This document shows positions 36,016-44,904 of a DNA stretch of 64,000 bases, one piece after another. The notes beneath the pieces were generated by a model. It saw only the letters and a program-made list of their open reading frames with translations, did no database searches and was not told the DNA's origin. Position 1 is the stretch's first letter. Each line of letters begins with the position of its first letter. This DNA is from an uncultured Sutterella sp. (GTDB taxonomy: Bacteria > Pseudomonadota > Gammaproteobacteria > Burkholderiales > Burkholderiaceae_F), in the NCBI GenBank assembly GCA_905194315.1, contig CAJJRX010000009.1, forward strand, positions 6,626 to 70,625, written 5' to 3'. A program made the translations under genes and the position numbers.

Positions 36016-37449
36016 ATGACAATTCAGTCCTTACCGCCGCCAGACACCTCGCTCAAGGCGCTGGCTAAACTGGCCGGACCGATTTTTATCGCCAATATTT
36101 CGATTATCGGCTCCGGTACGATCGATACGATCATGGCCGGGCGTCTCGGCACAGAACATCTGGCCGCCATCGCCCTGGGGCTTGCCACAACAATCTGCGT
36201 CAACATGGCGATTATCGGCATTCTGCAGAGTCTCTCGCCGATTGCCGGACATCACTACGGTGCCCGTCAGTTCAGTCAGATCGGTGTGGAGCTGCAGCAG
36301 AACTTCTGGCTCGCCATCTTCCTCTCGCTCATCGGCGTACCGCTGCTGATGTGGACAGACCTCTGGACGTCGCTCGGGGGCGTGGAAGGCAATGTTGCAA
36401 AGATGGCCGCCGGCTATCTGATCTTTACCGCACTCAGCCAGCCCTTTGCGCTGTTTGCCCGCAGTTTTGTCTCGCTCAACGCGGCCCTGTCGCGCCCGAA
36501 CATCACGATGTGGATTTCTCTTCTGATGCTTGCGCTTAAAGCGCCGATGAACGGAATCTTCATGTACGGCTGGCTCGGTTTCCCGGCCATGGGCGGTATG
36601 GGTGCCGGTCTGAGCTTCGCGCTGATGAATGTCTTCACGTTTATCGCGTTCTACCTGATCTGGCGTTTTGACCGGTTCTATGACAAGTATCGTGCGCCGA
36701 AAATCAGTCCGCCCAGCTGGCCGCTCATCCGTGAGCAGCTGCGTATCGGGATTCCGATCGGGCTCTCCACATTCTTCGAAGTCTCCAGCTTTACCGGGAT
36801 GGCCATTCTGGTGTCCCGTCTGGGTGCGGAAACCATTTCCGCTCACCAGATTGTGGCCAACATCACGAGCATGTGCTACATGGTGCCGCTCTCGCTCGGT
36901 ATTGCCTCCACGGTGCTGGTTTCACAGTCACTGGGTGCCCGCTGGCAGTCGGTTGCCTACTCTGTCCTCAAGCGCTCGCTCGAAATCTCGCTGATCCTCG
37001 CGCTGATTGTGGTCACGGGGCTTTTCTTCGGACGCCGGGCTATTCTCGAGCTCTACTCGACCGATCCCATGGTGATTCATCTCGGTGTGAACATCCTGAT
37101 TTTCGGCTGCTGCTACCATCTCTTTGATGCTCTGCAGTGTGTGAGCTCTTTTGCCCTCAGAGGCTACCGCGTCACCAAACTCCCGATGATCATCTACGGT
37201 GTGATGCTCTGGGGTGTCGGTTTCATCGGCGGCTACTACATGTGCTTTAAGGGCGAGATTTTCGGCGGCCCGTACGGCGCTTACGGTTTCTGGGGTGCCA
37301 CCGCACTCGGTCTGATTCTCACCGGCATCTGCCTCTCGATCATGGCCGTGATTGTCGGCAAGCGCATTGCCCTTGAGGATGAACATACGCCCGAGGAAAT
37401 CTCGCAGGCACTCGCTGACAGTAAAGCCGGACGCGTACCGGCTATCTGA
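36016..37449 (+). CDS. MATE family efflux transporter
   Basis: The 477-residue protein has about 12 membrane segments in two similar halves. NorM-type motifs include LAGPIFIANISIIGSGTIDT with IMAGRLGTEHLAAIALG, and PIGLSTFFEVSSFTGMAILV with RLGAETISAHQIVANITS in the second half. MATE pumps export cationic drugs or metabolites in exchange for Na+ or H+. The substrate is unknown. It lies nine bases after the GT39-like gene, and a terminator follows. Confidence 0.93.
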   Translation: MTIQSLPPPDTSLKALAKLAGPIFIANISIIGSGTIDTIMAGRLGTEHLAAIALGLATTICVNMAIIGILQSLSPIAGHHYGARQFSQIGVELQQNFWLAIFLSLIGVPLLMWTDLWTSLGGVEGNVAKMAAGYLIFTALSQPFALFARSFVSLNAALSRPNITMWISLLMLALKAPMNGIFMYGWLGFPAMGGMGAGLSFALMNVFTFIAFYLIWRFDRFYDKYRAPKISPPSWPLIREQLRIGIPIGLSTFFEVSSFTGMAILVSRLGAETISAHQIVANITSMCYMVPLSLGIASTVLVSQSLGARWQSVAYSVLKRSLEISLILALIVVTGLFFGRRAILELYSTDPMVIHLGVNILIFGCCYHLFDALQCVSSFALRGYRVTKLPMIIYGVMLWGVGFIGGYYMCFKGEIFGGPYGAYGFWGATALGLILTGICLSIMAVIVGKRIALEDEHTPEEISQALADSKAGRVPAI

Positions 37450-37474
37450 CCGGAAGCGTTTTTATGCCTTTCTG

Positions 37475-37509
37475 AGCCCGTGCCCTGTGCGCGGGCTTTT
37501 CCTTTCTGA
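37475..37509 (+). terminator. Terminator after the MATE gene
   Basis: AGCCCGTGC (37475-37483) pairs with GCGCGGGCT (37489-37497, one G-U), followed by TTTCCTTT. Confidence 0.75.
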
Positions 37510-37596
37510 GAGACGCCTTCCAGCGTGCCTTAAGCCTGAGCGCCGGTATTTGGAGGTACAATTTTGCTTTGAGTGAAATTTTTGTGAGACGAATTC

Positions 37597-38373
37597 ATGT
37601 CGACGATACTTTATCCCAGCCCTGTCTTTGGTCCTATCATCAGCCGCCGTCTGGGCATCTCTCTGGGGGTGAATCTGCTCCCGGGAGACGGGAAACTCTG
37701 TAATTTCGACTGCATCTACTGTGAGTGCGGTCTTAATGAGGAACATCGTCCGGACTCCAGAATGCCCTCGATGGAACTGGTTCTGAGCACCCTGGAGGAC
37801 AAACTCAAGGCGATGCAGGCTGAAGGAAAACTGCCCAACACCATTACCTTTGCAGGTAACGGAGAACCGACGCTGCATCCGAAATTTGCAGAAATCATCG
37901 ATGCTACCGTCGCGCTGCGCGACCGCTATGCGCCAGAGGCGGCTATCAGCGTTCTCACCAATGCCACGCACATTGACCGTGAGCATGTCTTCAAGGCGCT
38001 TGAGAAAGTCGATAACCCCCTTCTGAAGCTCGATACGGTCGATCCGGACTATATCCACAGCGTGGACCGCCCCACAAGCCGCTATGATCTCCCGAAACTG
38101 ATCGGTCTGATGGAAAAACTCGGTCCTAAAGCCATCATCCAGACCATGTTCCTCAAAGGCACCTGGCAGGGTAAGGATGTGAGCAATCTTGACGAGCGCT
38201 TTGTCGGTCCCTGGCTTGAAGCAGTCAGAAAAATCAAACCCAAACTGGTGACCATCTACACCATTGACCGGGAAACCCCGCGTCATACCCTGGCGAAAGC
38301 CACGCATGAGGAGCTCGATGCCATTGCCGAGCGTATCCGTGCGCTCGGCCTTGAGGTTTCGGTGAGTTACTGA
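37597..38373 (+). CDS. Radical SAM protein
   Basis: The 258-residue protein has the [4Fe-4S]/SAM motif KLCNFDCIYCECG (CxxxCxxC) at about residue 40, with the GNGEPTLHP sequence near residue 88 that is typical of the radical SAM GGE-type loop. The N-terminus SPVFGPIISRRLGISLGVNLLP resembles a family of stand-alone radical SAM enzymes related to Elp3/tRNA wybutosine-type proteins, whose role is not settled. It stands alone between two terminators. Confidence 0.85.
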   Translation: MSTILYPSPVFGPIISRRLGISLGVNLLPGDGKLCNFDCIYCECGLNEEHRPDSRMPSMELVLSTLEDKLKAMQAEGKLPNTITFAGNGEPTLHPKFAEIIDATVALRDRYAPEAAISVLTNATHIDREHVFKALEKVDNPLLKLDTVDPDYIHSVDRPTSRYDLPKLIGLMEKLGPKAIIQTMFLKGTWQGKDVSNLDERFVGPWLEAVRKIKPKLVTIYTIDRETPRHTLAKATHEELDAIAERIRALGLEVSVSY

Positions 38374-38393
38374 TCACGCACGCACAGACAAGC

Positions 38394-38433
38394 AAAACCC
38401 CGGTCTCCAGAAGAGAACCGGGGTTTATTTTTA
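38394..38433 (+). terminator. Terminator of the radical SAM gene
   Basis: AAAACCCCGGT (38394-38404) pairs with ACCGGGGTTT (38417-38426), followed by ATTTTTATT. It is shared with the end of the convergent htpX. Confidence 0.85.
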
Positions 38434-38463
38434 TTGGCCGGGATCGGGGCCTCTCAGCTCAGA

Positions 38464-39357
38464 TCAGTAGCGGCGTTCCTGAAGCGCACGGATGCGGTCT
38501 TCAAGCGGCGGGTGGGTCGCAAAGAGCGAGCCGATACCACCGGAGATGCCGAAGCCCTTCACGGGGCCGGGCAGCTCGTTGGGCTGGATGCTGCCGAGAC
38601 GTTCAAGCGCACGGATCATCGGTTCGCTCGAACCCATAATTTGGGCGGAACCGGCGTCAGCGTGGTATTCGCGCCAGCGCGAGAAGTAAGCCACCACAGC
38701 CGAGGCGAGAAAGCCCAGGCAGATATCAAGCACGAGTGCCGTGATGTAGTAGCCGGCACCGGCGTGGTCGCTTTCATTCTTGAGAATGACACGGTCCACA
38801 GCCCAGCCGATCACACGGGCGAAGAAGAACACGAACGTGTTCACAACACCCTGCAGAAGCGTCTGCGTGACCATGTCGCCGTTTTTCACGTGCGAGAGCT
38901 CATGACCGATCACAGCCTCCACTTCCTCCTTGTTCATCAGATCAAGAAGACCGGTAGAGACCGCCACAAGAGCGCTCGACTGGGACGGGCCCGTGGCAAA
39001 TGCATTAGGTTCGCCTTCATAAATACCGACTTCCGGCATGGGGATGCCGGCGGTGGCAGACTGACGGCGGATCACATCCACGAGATAGGCTTCAAGGCCG
39101 GGACGGGGATTGTTCGTGTCAATCATATGCAGACCCATGCTCATCTTGGCCATCGTCTTGCTCATCAGAAGCGAGATGACGGACCCGGTGAACCCGACCA
39201 CCATCGAGAAGATGAAGAGCGTGGTGAGGTTGAGCGAAGAGCCTGCCATTGTCGAGAAGTTGATGCCGAAGACCATCTGCACGATGGTAAGCACCACAGA
39301 CAGGACGACAAAGACCGCCAGGTTGGCTAAAAGAAGAAAACCGAAACGTTTTAACAT
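38464..39357 (-). CDS. htpX: Membrane protease HtpX
   Basis: HtpX is an inner-membrane zinc protease acting with FtsH in membrane protein quality control. The 297-residue protein has two N-terminal membrane helices, the zinc site VIGHELSHVKNGDM (HExxH, about residue 152) and two more helices after it (VNTFVFFFARVIG and ALVLDICLGFLASAVVAYFSR), followed by the third-ligand region REYHADAGSAQIMGS. The C-terminus LFATHPPLEDRIRALQERRY is highly typical. It appears to be transcribed alone. Confidence 0.96.
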   Translation of the reverse strand: MLKRFGFLLLANLAVFVVLSVVLTIVQMVFGINFSTMAGSSLNLTTLFIFSMVVGFTGSVISLLMSKTMAKMSMGLHMIDTNNPRPGLEAYLVDVIRRQSATAGIPMPEVGIYEGEPNAFATGPSQSSALVAVSTGLLDLMNKEEVEAVIGHELSHVKNGDMVTQTLLQGVVNTFVFFFARVIGWAVDRVILKNESDHAGAGYYITALVLDICLGFLASAVVAYFSRWREYHADAGSAQIMGSSEPMIRALERLGSIQPNELPGPVKGFGISGGIGSLFATHPPLEDRIRALQERRY

Positions 39358-39631
39358 ATAGAGTCAGATATCCTTGTTGTTATTCTCTGAAAAAAAGAAA
39401 TAGCAATATTCAAGAAGTGTAGTCGGCGATTGTCTCTTTCGCTACTGGCCGGCGCAGCGTCTCGCGCTCACAGCCGGACCATTTGCAAGTGATTCCGCTG
39501 CCGTTTGTTAACGGAATCCGTAAAGAAAATTGTAGGGTAGCGGATCGTCAAATAACAATCCTTACGGGTTAGGTCATTGTAACAAAACCTGTTGTAAAGC
39601 CGGAACTTTATACAGTGTCCCGGACGCAACG

Positions 39632-40813
39632 TCACATTGCCTTTTCCACAGGTTTCGCGTCCGTCACACGGCGCGGCGGGAAACTGTCCCAGCTGCCGCA
39701 TCCAAGGCAGTGCCAGGAGAAGGAGGAGGCCATAAACCCGCACCGGGCACACTGATAACGTGCCTCTTTTTTGGCCTGCTTTTCGAGCAGTTTCAGGAGC
39801 AGTGCCATTTCCTCATCGCCCGGATTATCCTGCTCACGCAGGGCGATCATCTGCGCAAAGGTCGACAGCGAGGGACGCTCTTTCAAAAGCGTAATCACCT
39901 GCGAGAGCGCAGCGTCACGTCCTTCCCACTGGGCAAGACGTTTAATGACGGCCTGAACCACATCGGCCTGAGTCGACCCCACCAGGGCCTGATGCAGGAT
40001 ACCGAGGGCTTTTGCGCGCTGACCGCGCTTATCAAGCAGATCGGCAATCTGACCGATCACAAGCGGCAGATATTCTGGCGTCTGTCGCGCCACACCTTCC
40101 CAGCGCTCAAGCGCCGCATCATCATTGCCCATACCGAGCTGCAGCACGCCCATGGCAATGTTGGCGCGCGGCGAAAGCGGCCACTTTTCCAGTGCCCGGG
40201 AGAGGTGCTCCTGGGCAAGCGGGAAATCCTTCTGCGTGACAGCAAGCTGGGCAAGTTCACAGTAGTAGTGAGAAATCGGCTGGGACAGATCCAGTCCCGC
40301 CTGCACCTCAAGACGGTGCGAAATGTCGATGGCCGACGTCCATTCATGCTCGATGCAGTAAATGGAGAGCAGCGCATTGAGCGCCGCCAGATGCTCGGAC
40401 GGGTTTTCCATGAGCTTGCGGTAGGTTTCTTCGGCGCGGTCAAACAGACCGGCCTGCATATAGTCCTGACCGAGTTCCTTCAGCGCGCGCACGCGGTCGG
40501 CATCCGGAATGTCCTCACGGGCCACCAGGTGGCTGTGCAGCCGGATGGCGCGTTCAAACTCGCCGCGGCGACGGAACAGCGCACCGAGCACATGATGCAG
40601 TTCAATCAGATCGGGGTCCAGACGAATGGCTTCAATGAGAGAGTCAGCAGCCCTCTCAGGGTGTTCTCCTGCAAGCAGTGTCACCGAGCGGGCATACACC
40701 TCCGGGAGATTCTTCGCAGAGCGGTCGCGCTCGCGATTATCAAGTCCCTTGGCCCACCAGCCGGCAACAAACAAAAGAGGAATAAATACCAGATACCAGA
40801 GTTCGCTTTCCAT
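39632..40813 (-). CDS. lapB: Lipopolysaccharide assembly protein B
   Basis: LapB (YciM) controls LPS synthesis by presenting LpxC to FtsH. The 393-residue protein has one N-terminal membrane helix (LWYLVFIPLLFVAGWWAKG), a series of TPR repeats, and a rubredoxin-like zinc ribbon at the C-terminus (YQCARCGF with CLGCGSWDSF). All three parts match E. coli LapB in order and length. The usual neighbour lapA is absent between ihfB and lapB here. A terminator upstream means it likely has its own promoter. Confidence 0.95.
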   Translation of the reverse strand: MESELWYLVFIPLLFVAGWWAKGLDNRERDRSAKNLPEVYARSVTLLAGEHPERAADSLIEAIRLDPDLIELHHVLGALFRRRGEFERAIRLHSHLVAREDIPDADRVRALKELGQDYMQAGLFDRAEETYRKLMENPSEHLAALNALLSIYCIEHEWTSAIDISHRLEVQAGLDLSQPISHYYCELAQLAVTQKDFPLAQEHLSRALEKWPLSPRANIAMGVLQLGMGNDDAALERWEGVARQTPEYLPLVIGQIADLLDKRGQRAKALGILHQALVGSTQADVVQAVIKRLAQWEGRDAALSQVITLLKERPSLSTFAQMIALREQDNPGDEEMALLLKLLEKQAKKEARYQCARCGFMASSFSWHCLGCGSWDSFPPRRVTDAKPVEKAM

Positions 40814-40842
40814 AACCGATCAATTGCGAAATTCAACAATAG

Positions 40843-40888
40843 TAAAAAAGGCTGCAAACACACATCGGGATGCATGTCCGCAGCCTTC
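40843..40888 (-). terminator. Terminator of ihfB
   Basis: On the minus strand AAGGCTGC (40887-40880) pairs with GCAGCCTT (40855-40848), followed by TTTTTAC. It separates ihfB from lapB. Confidence 0.8.
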
Positions 40889-40910
40889 TAGCGATTAGTG
40901 TCTCAACGCA

Positions 40911-41231
40911 TTAGTGAGCACTATCAGCGCTTTCAACGTAGCGATGAAAGTCCACCGTTTCACGCATCAATTTGCCTGCGCGAAATTGAATGATGTAACG
41001 GGGTCGAACCGTGACTAGTTCGCCATTGCTGGGATTGCGAGCTTGGCGACCTTCACGGAACTTCGATGTGAAAACACCGAAGCCACGAATTTCAACACGG
41101 CAACCGCTCACCAGCGCACCGCGGATGTCCGAGAGGATGGAAGCAAACGCATCCTGCACGAGTTTCTCACGGAGCATCAGGCGTTCCGAGACGCTTGCCA
41201 CAAGCTGTGCTCTAATCAAGATTTCGCCCAT
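40911..41231 (-). CDS. ihfB: Integration host factor beta subunit
   Basis: IHF bends DNA as a heterodimer. The 106-residue protein has the HU/IHF core: ILSDIRGALVSGCRVEIRGFGVFTSKFREGR, then RNPSNGELVTVRPRYIIQFRAGKLMRETV with the DNA-intercalating proline in RNP. The N-terminal helix (LIRAQLVASVSERLMLREKLVQD) fits. Its position just after rpsA identifies it as the beta subunit rather than HU. An AAGG ribosome site precedes the ATG. Confidence 0.95.
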   Translation of the reverse strand: MGEILIRAQLVASVSERLMLREKLVQDAFASILSDIRGALVSGCRVEIRGFGVFTSKFREGRQARNPSNGELVTVRPRYIIQFRAGKLMRETVDFHRYVESADSAH

Positions 41232-41252
41232 TGTGTACCTTCTTTACGTTGA

Positions 41253-42947
41253 TTACTTCTGTTCGAGCTTGGCCTTGAGCAAAGCACCGAGGCTGGTCGT
41301 ACCAGAAGCGGCTTCTTCTTCGCTGTTGAGGCGATCAAGAGCGTCGCGGGCTTCAGCAGCATCCTTAGCCTTGATGGAGAGCTGGATGTTGCGGTTCTTG
41401 CGATCGATGTTGGTCACCAGAGCTTCAACCTGCTGGCCGACGGACAGACGGGTCGTAGCGTCTTCAACGCGTTCGGAGGCGATTTCGCTCACGCGCAGAT
41501 AGCCTTCAACGTCATCGCCGAGATCGATCACGGCACCCTTGGCGTCGACGGACTTGACAGTACCGGTCACAACGCTGTGCTTGTCGTGTTCGCTGGCGAA
41601 GTTGTTGAACGGATCACCGGAGAGCTGCTTGATGCCCAGGGAGATACGTTCACGTTCGGTGTCGATGCCGAGCACGACAGCTTCAACTTCGTCACCCTTC
41701 TTGTACTGGCGGACGGCTTCTTCGCCGGATTCGTTCCAGGACAGATCGGAGAGGTGAACGAGGCCGTCAATACCGCCGGGCAGACCGATGAACACACCGA
41801 AGTCGGTGATGGACTTGATCTGGCCGCTGACCTTGTCACCCTTCTTGTGGGACTGAGCAAAGTCTTCCCAGGGATTGGGCTTGCACTGCTTCATGCCGAG
41901 GGAGATACGACGACGTTCTTCGTCGATATCGAGAACCATGACTTCGACTTCATCGCCGAGCTGGACAACCTTGCGGGGATCCACGTTCTTGTTCGTCCAG
42001 TCCATTTCGGAGACGTGAACGAGACCTTCGATACCGGCTTCGACTTCAACGAAAGCACCGTATTCGGTGATGTTCGTGACCTTGCCGAAGAGGCGGGTAC
42101 CCTGCGGGTAGCGGCGGGAGATGCCGATCCACGGATCTTCGCCGAGCTGCTTGAGGCCGAGGCTGACGCGGTTCTTTTCCTTGTCGAACTTGAGAACCTT
42201 GGCGTCGAGTTCCTGACCGACCTGAACGACTTCGCTCGGGTGACGCACACGGCGCCAGGCGAGGTCGGTGATGTGCAGCAGGCCATCGATGCCGCCGAGG
42301 TCAACGAAGGCACCGTAGTCGGTGATGTTCTTAACAATACCCTTGACGATAGCGCCTTCCTGGAGCGTTTCGAGCAGCTTGGCGCGTTCTTCGCCCATGT
42401 TGGCTTCGATAACGGCACGGCGGGAAACAACAACGTTGTTGCGCTTACGGTCGAGCTTGATAACCTTGAATTCGAAGGTCTTGCCTTCGTAGGGGGTCGT
42501 GTCCTTGACAGGACGGGTATCCACGAGGGAGCCCGGCAGGAAGGCACGGATGCCATTGGTCATGACAGTGAGACCGCCCTTGACCTTGCCCGTAACGGTA
42601 CCGGTGACGAGTTCGCCGGATTCGAGGGCCTGTTCGAGGTTCATCCAGGCGGCAAGGCGCTTGGCCTTTTCACGGCTGAGGATGGTGTCGCCGTAGCCGT
42701 TTTCAACGCTTTCGATAGCGACGGAAACAAAGTCGCCAACGTTAACGTCAACTTCGCCGAGGTCGTTCTTGAACTCGTCGACAGGCACATAGGCTTCGCT
42801 CTTGAGGCCGGCGTTAACAACCACGAAGTTGTGTTCAACACGGATAACTTCAGCGGTGATCACGGAACCAGGACGCATCGTCTGGTTGTTTTCGCTTTCG
42901 GCAAAGAGTTCAGCGAAAGATTCGGGCTTATTGGATTCGATGGTCAT
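41253..42947 (-). CDS. rpsA: 30S ribosomal protein S1
   Basis: S1 brings mRNA to the 30S subunit. From MTIESNKPESFAELF (42947) it has 564 residues with six S1 domains, the canonical architecture. Repeated motifs include VKNITDYGAFVDLGGIDGLL, VTNITEYGAFVEVEAGIEGL and IKSITDFGVFIGLPGGIDGL. There is no usual ribosome site before the ATG (the upstream bases are T-rich, ACTTTTTACA), as in E. coli rpsA, which is autoregulated. It lies between cmk and ihfB in the standard order. Confidence 0.97.
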   Translation of the reverse strand: MTIESNKPESFAELFAESENNQTMRPGSVITAEVIRVEHNFVVVNAGLKSEAYVPVDEFKNDLGEVDVNVGDFVSVAIESVENGYGDTILSREKAKRLAAWMNLEQALESGELVTGTVTGKVKGGLTVMTNGIRAFLPGSLVDTRPVKDTTPYEGKTFEFKVIKLDRKRNNVVVSRRAVIEANMGEERAKLLETLQEGAIVKGIVKNITDYGAFVDLGGIDGLLHITDLAWRRVRHPSEVVQVGQELDAKVLKFDKEKNRVSLGLKQLGEDPWIGISRRYPQGTRLFGKVTNITEYGAFVEVEAGIEGLVHVSEMDWTNKNVDPRKVVQLGDEVEVMVLDIDEERRRISLGMKQCKPNPWEDFAQSHKKGDKVSGQIKSITDFGVFIGLPGGIDGLVHLSDLSWNESGEEAVRQYKKGDEVEAVVLGIDTERERISLGIKQLSGDPFNNFASEHDKHSVVTGTVKSVDAKGAVIDLGDDVEGYLRVSEIASERVEDATTRLSVGQQVEALVTNIDRKNRNIQLSIKAKDAAEARDALDRLNSEEEAASGTTSLGALLKAKLEQK

Positions 42948-43070
42948 TGTAAAAAGTAAAAAATACACACCCGCTAGACTTGGTAGATTTCTGTTGGGCG
43001 GAGTTGATAAAAACGCCGTCTCCCTCTGTGAGGAGGCGGCACGGAAAAATAGACTTGATATCTTACGACA

Positions 43071-43733
43071 TTAGGAAATTTCAGTCCACCAAAGCAAGAT
43101 TTTTTTTACAACCTCTTCAATCCCCATCTCAGAGGTGTCGAGCAGCCGCGCATCGGCTGCCGGACGCAACGGGGCGGTGGAACGCTGCGAGTCACGCAGA
43201 TCGCGGGCTTCAAGGTCGGCGGTGATGGCATCAAGGTCGGCCTGCTCGCCGCGGTCGAGAAGCTGTTTATAGCGGCGCTGTGCACGCACGCGCGCACTGG
43301 CCGTCATAAAGACTTTGAGCGTAGCCTCAGGGAAAATCACCGTTCCCATATCACGCCCGTCGGCAACGAGTCCCGGCAGCTGTGCAGCCTTTTTCTGCAG
43401 GCTGGTGAGCGCCGTGCGCACCCCGGGCACGGTGGCCACGCGGCTCGTGGCTGCACTCACCTCTTCGGTGCGGATGGCCCGGGTGATGTTTTCACCGTCG
43501 AGAAAAATCTCCCCGTCTCTGAACACCGGCGCAAGCTGCTGAGCCACGCGGGTGAGCGCTGCGGCGTCATCAGGCGGGACACCCTGTTTGAGAGCGGCAT
43601 AGGTGGCAATGCGGTAGAGCGCGCCGCTGTCGAGGTAATGAAACCCGAGGGCGGCGGCAACACGTTCCGCAATGGTTCCCTTGCCGCTCGCGGCAGGACC
43701 GTCGATGGTAATCACTGGAATGCTTTGAGCCAT
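43071..43733 (-). CDS. cmk: Cytidylate kinase
   Basis: Cmk phosphorylates CMP and dCMP. The 220-residue protein starts with PVITIDGPAASGKGTIAERVA (P-loop GPAASGKG), followed by YLDSGALYR. LVADGRDMGTVIFP is the family motif near residue 125, and the lid contains RAQRRYKQL. It precedes rpsA, as usual. The start is only nine bases from the stop of hisC, where many relatives have tyrA and aroA. Confidence 0.96.
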   Translation of the reverse strand: MAQSIPVITIDGPAASGKGTIAERVAAALGFHYLDSGALYRIATYAALKQGVPPDDAAALTRVAQQLAPVFRDGEIFLDGENITRAIRTEEVSAATSRVATVPGVRTALTSLQKKAAQLPGLVADGRDMGTVIFPEATLKVFMTASARVRAQRRYKQLLDRGEQADLDAITADLEARDLRDSQRSTAPLRPAADARLLDTSEMGIEEVVKKILLWWTEIS

Positions 43734-43742
43734 TATTTCCCT

Positions 43743-44876
43743 TTAGATAAGTTCCTTGTCGCCGTGGCGCAGAATCCGGATCGCCACTCTGAAGACGTCC
43801 ATAAAGCAGAGCATTTCCTCGCTCTTGCCGATGCTCACACGGATCCAGTTGTCAAGACCGTAGCTCTTGAGCGAGCGGACCATAATGCCGGCATCGCGCA
43901 GACGGGTCACAACCGCAGCCCCGTTGGGAACCTCGATCATCAGAAAGTTGGTCTGCGTGGGCAGATAACGCACTTTCATGTGATCAAGTTCAGCATACAG
44001 ATTCTCGAGCTCGCGGCGGTTGTGTGCCACGGTCTTCTCAAGGAAGGCATTGTCTGCAATCGCTGCCGTGGCGGCCGCCTGAGCAAGACGGTTGGCATTA
44101 TAGGGGGCACGCAGGCGGTTCAGAAGCTCGATAAGCCCCTTGCTGCCCATGGCGTAACCGATACGCATGCCGGCCAGACCGTAGGCCTTGCTGAATGTGC
44201 GGGCGACGAGCACGTTCGGGTGACGGCGGATCACTTCGCAGACCTCTTCAAAGTGCGACTGATCGGCAAATTCACGGTATGCCTCGTCAAGCACCACACA
44301 GACCGATTCGGGAACCTCCCTGAGAACACGCTCGAGCGCATCACGGTCGAGCACAAGCCCGGTCGGGTTATTGGGGTTGGTGAGAAAGAGCACGCTCGTG
44401 GCAGGCTTTCTGGCCTCTTCGAGGAGCTGGTCCAGATCGTAGCCGAAGTCCTCTTTCACAGGCACTTCCACACACGTGGCACCGCGGGCCTCGGCAACGA
44501 GTGCATAAACAGAGAAGCTGTACTGGGAGAAAACACAGCGCTTGCCGGGTTCGAGAAAGGCCCCTGCCACAATACTGAGGATCTCGTCCGAGCCGTTCCC
44601 GCAGATCACCTCATCGGGATCGATGTCGTAGTGAGCAGCAATCGCTTCGCGCAGCGCAAACGCACCGCCGTCCGGATAACGGTTCGCCCCGGCGAGTTCC
44701 GCCTCCACGGCAGCCCGGGCGCTCGAGGGCATCCCGTGCGGGTTCTCGTTGGCATTGAGCATCATGAGACGCTCGAGTTTGATGCCGATTTCCTTGGAGA
44801 CATCCTCCAGGCGTTTGCCCGGATCGTACGGGGTGATCTGTTTGACGTATTCAATAGCATCAGGTAGTGGTGTCAT
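43743..44876 (-). CDS. hisC: Histidinol-phosphate/aromatic aminotransferase (HisC-like)
   Basis: A PLP enzyme of fold type I, 377 residues. Motifs: NANENPHGMPSSARAAVEAEL, FLTNPNNPTG, VVLDEAYREFA and the PLP-lysine motif VARTFSKAYGLAGMRIGY. The ATG at 44876 has GGAG seven bases upstream. Enzymes of this group act on histidinol phosphate and often on phenylpyruvate or 4-hydroxyphenylpyruvate. Because it sits between pheA and cmk, away from his genes, it probably makes Phe/Tyr from their keto acids, at least in part. Confidence 0.9.
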   Translation of the reverse strand: MTPLPDAIEYVKQITPYDPGKRLEDVSKEIGIKLERLMMLNANENPHGMPSSARAAVEAELAGANRYPDGGAFALREAIAAHYDIDPDEVICGNGSDEILSIVAGAFLEPGKRCVFSQYSFSVYALVAEARGATCVEVPVKEDFGYDLDQLLEEARKPATSVLFLTNPNNPTGLVLDRDALERVLREVPESVCVVLDEAYREFADQSHFEEVCEVIRRHPNVLVARTFSKAYGLAGMRIGYAMGSKGLIELLNRLRAPYNANRLAQAAATAAIADNAFLEKTVAHNRRELENLYAELDHMKVRYLPTQTNFLMIEVPNGAAVVTRLRDAGIMVRSLKSYGLDNWIRVSIGKSEEMLCFMDVFRVAIRILRHGDKELI

Positions 44877-44904
44877 CATTTTCTCCTGTAACGGCGGTTC
44901 AAGC

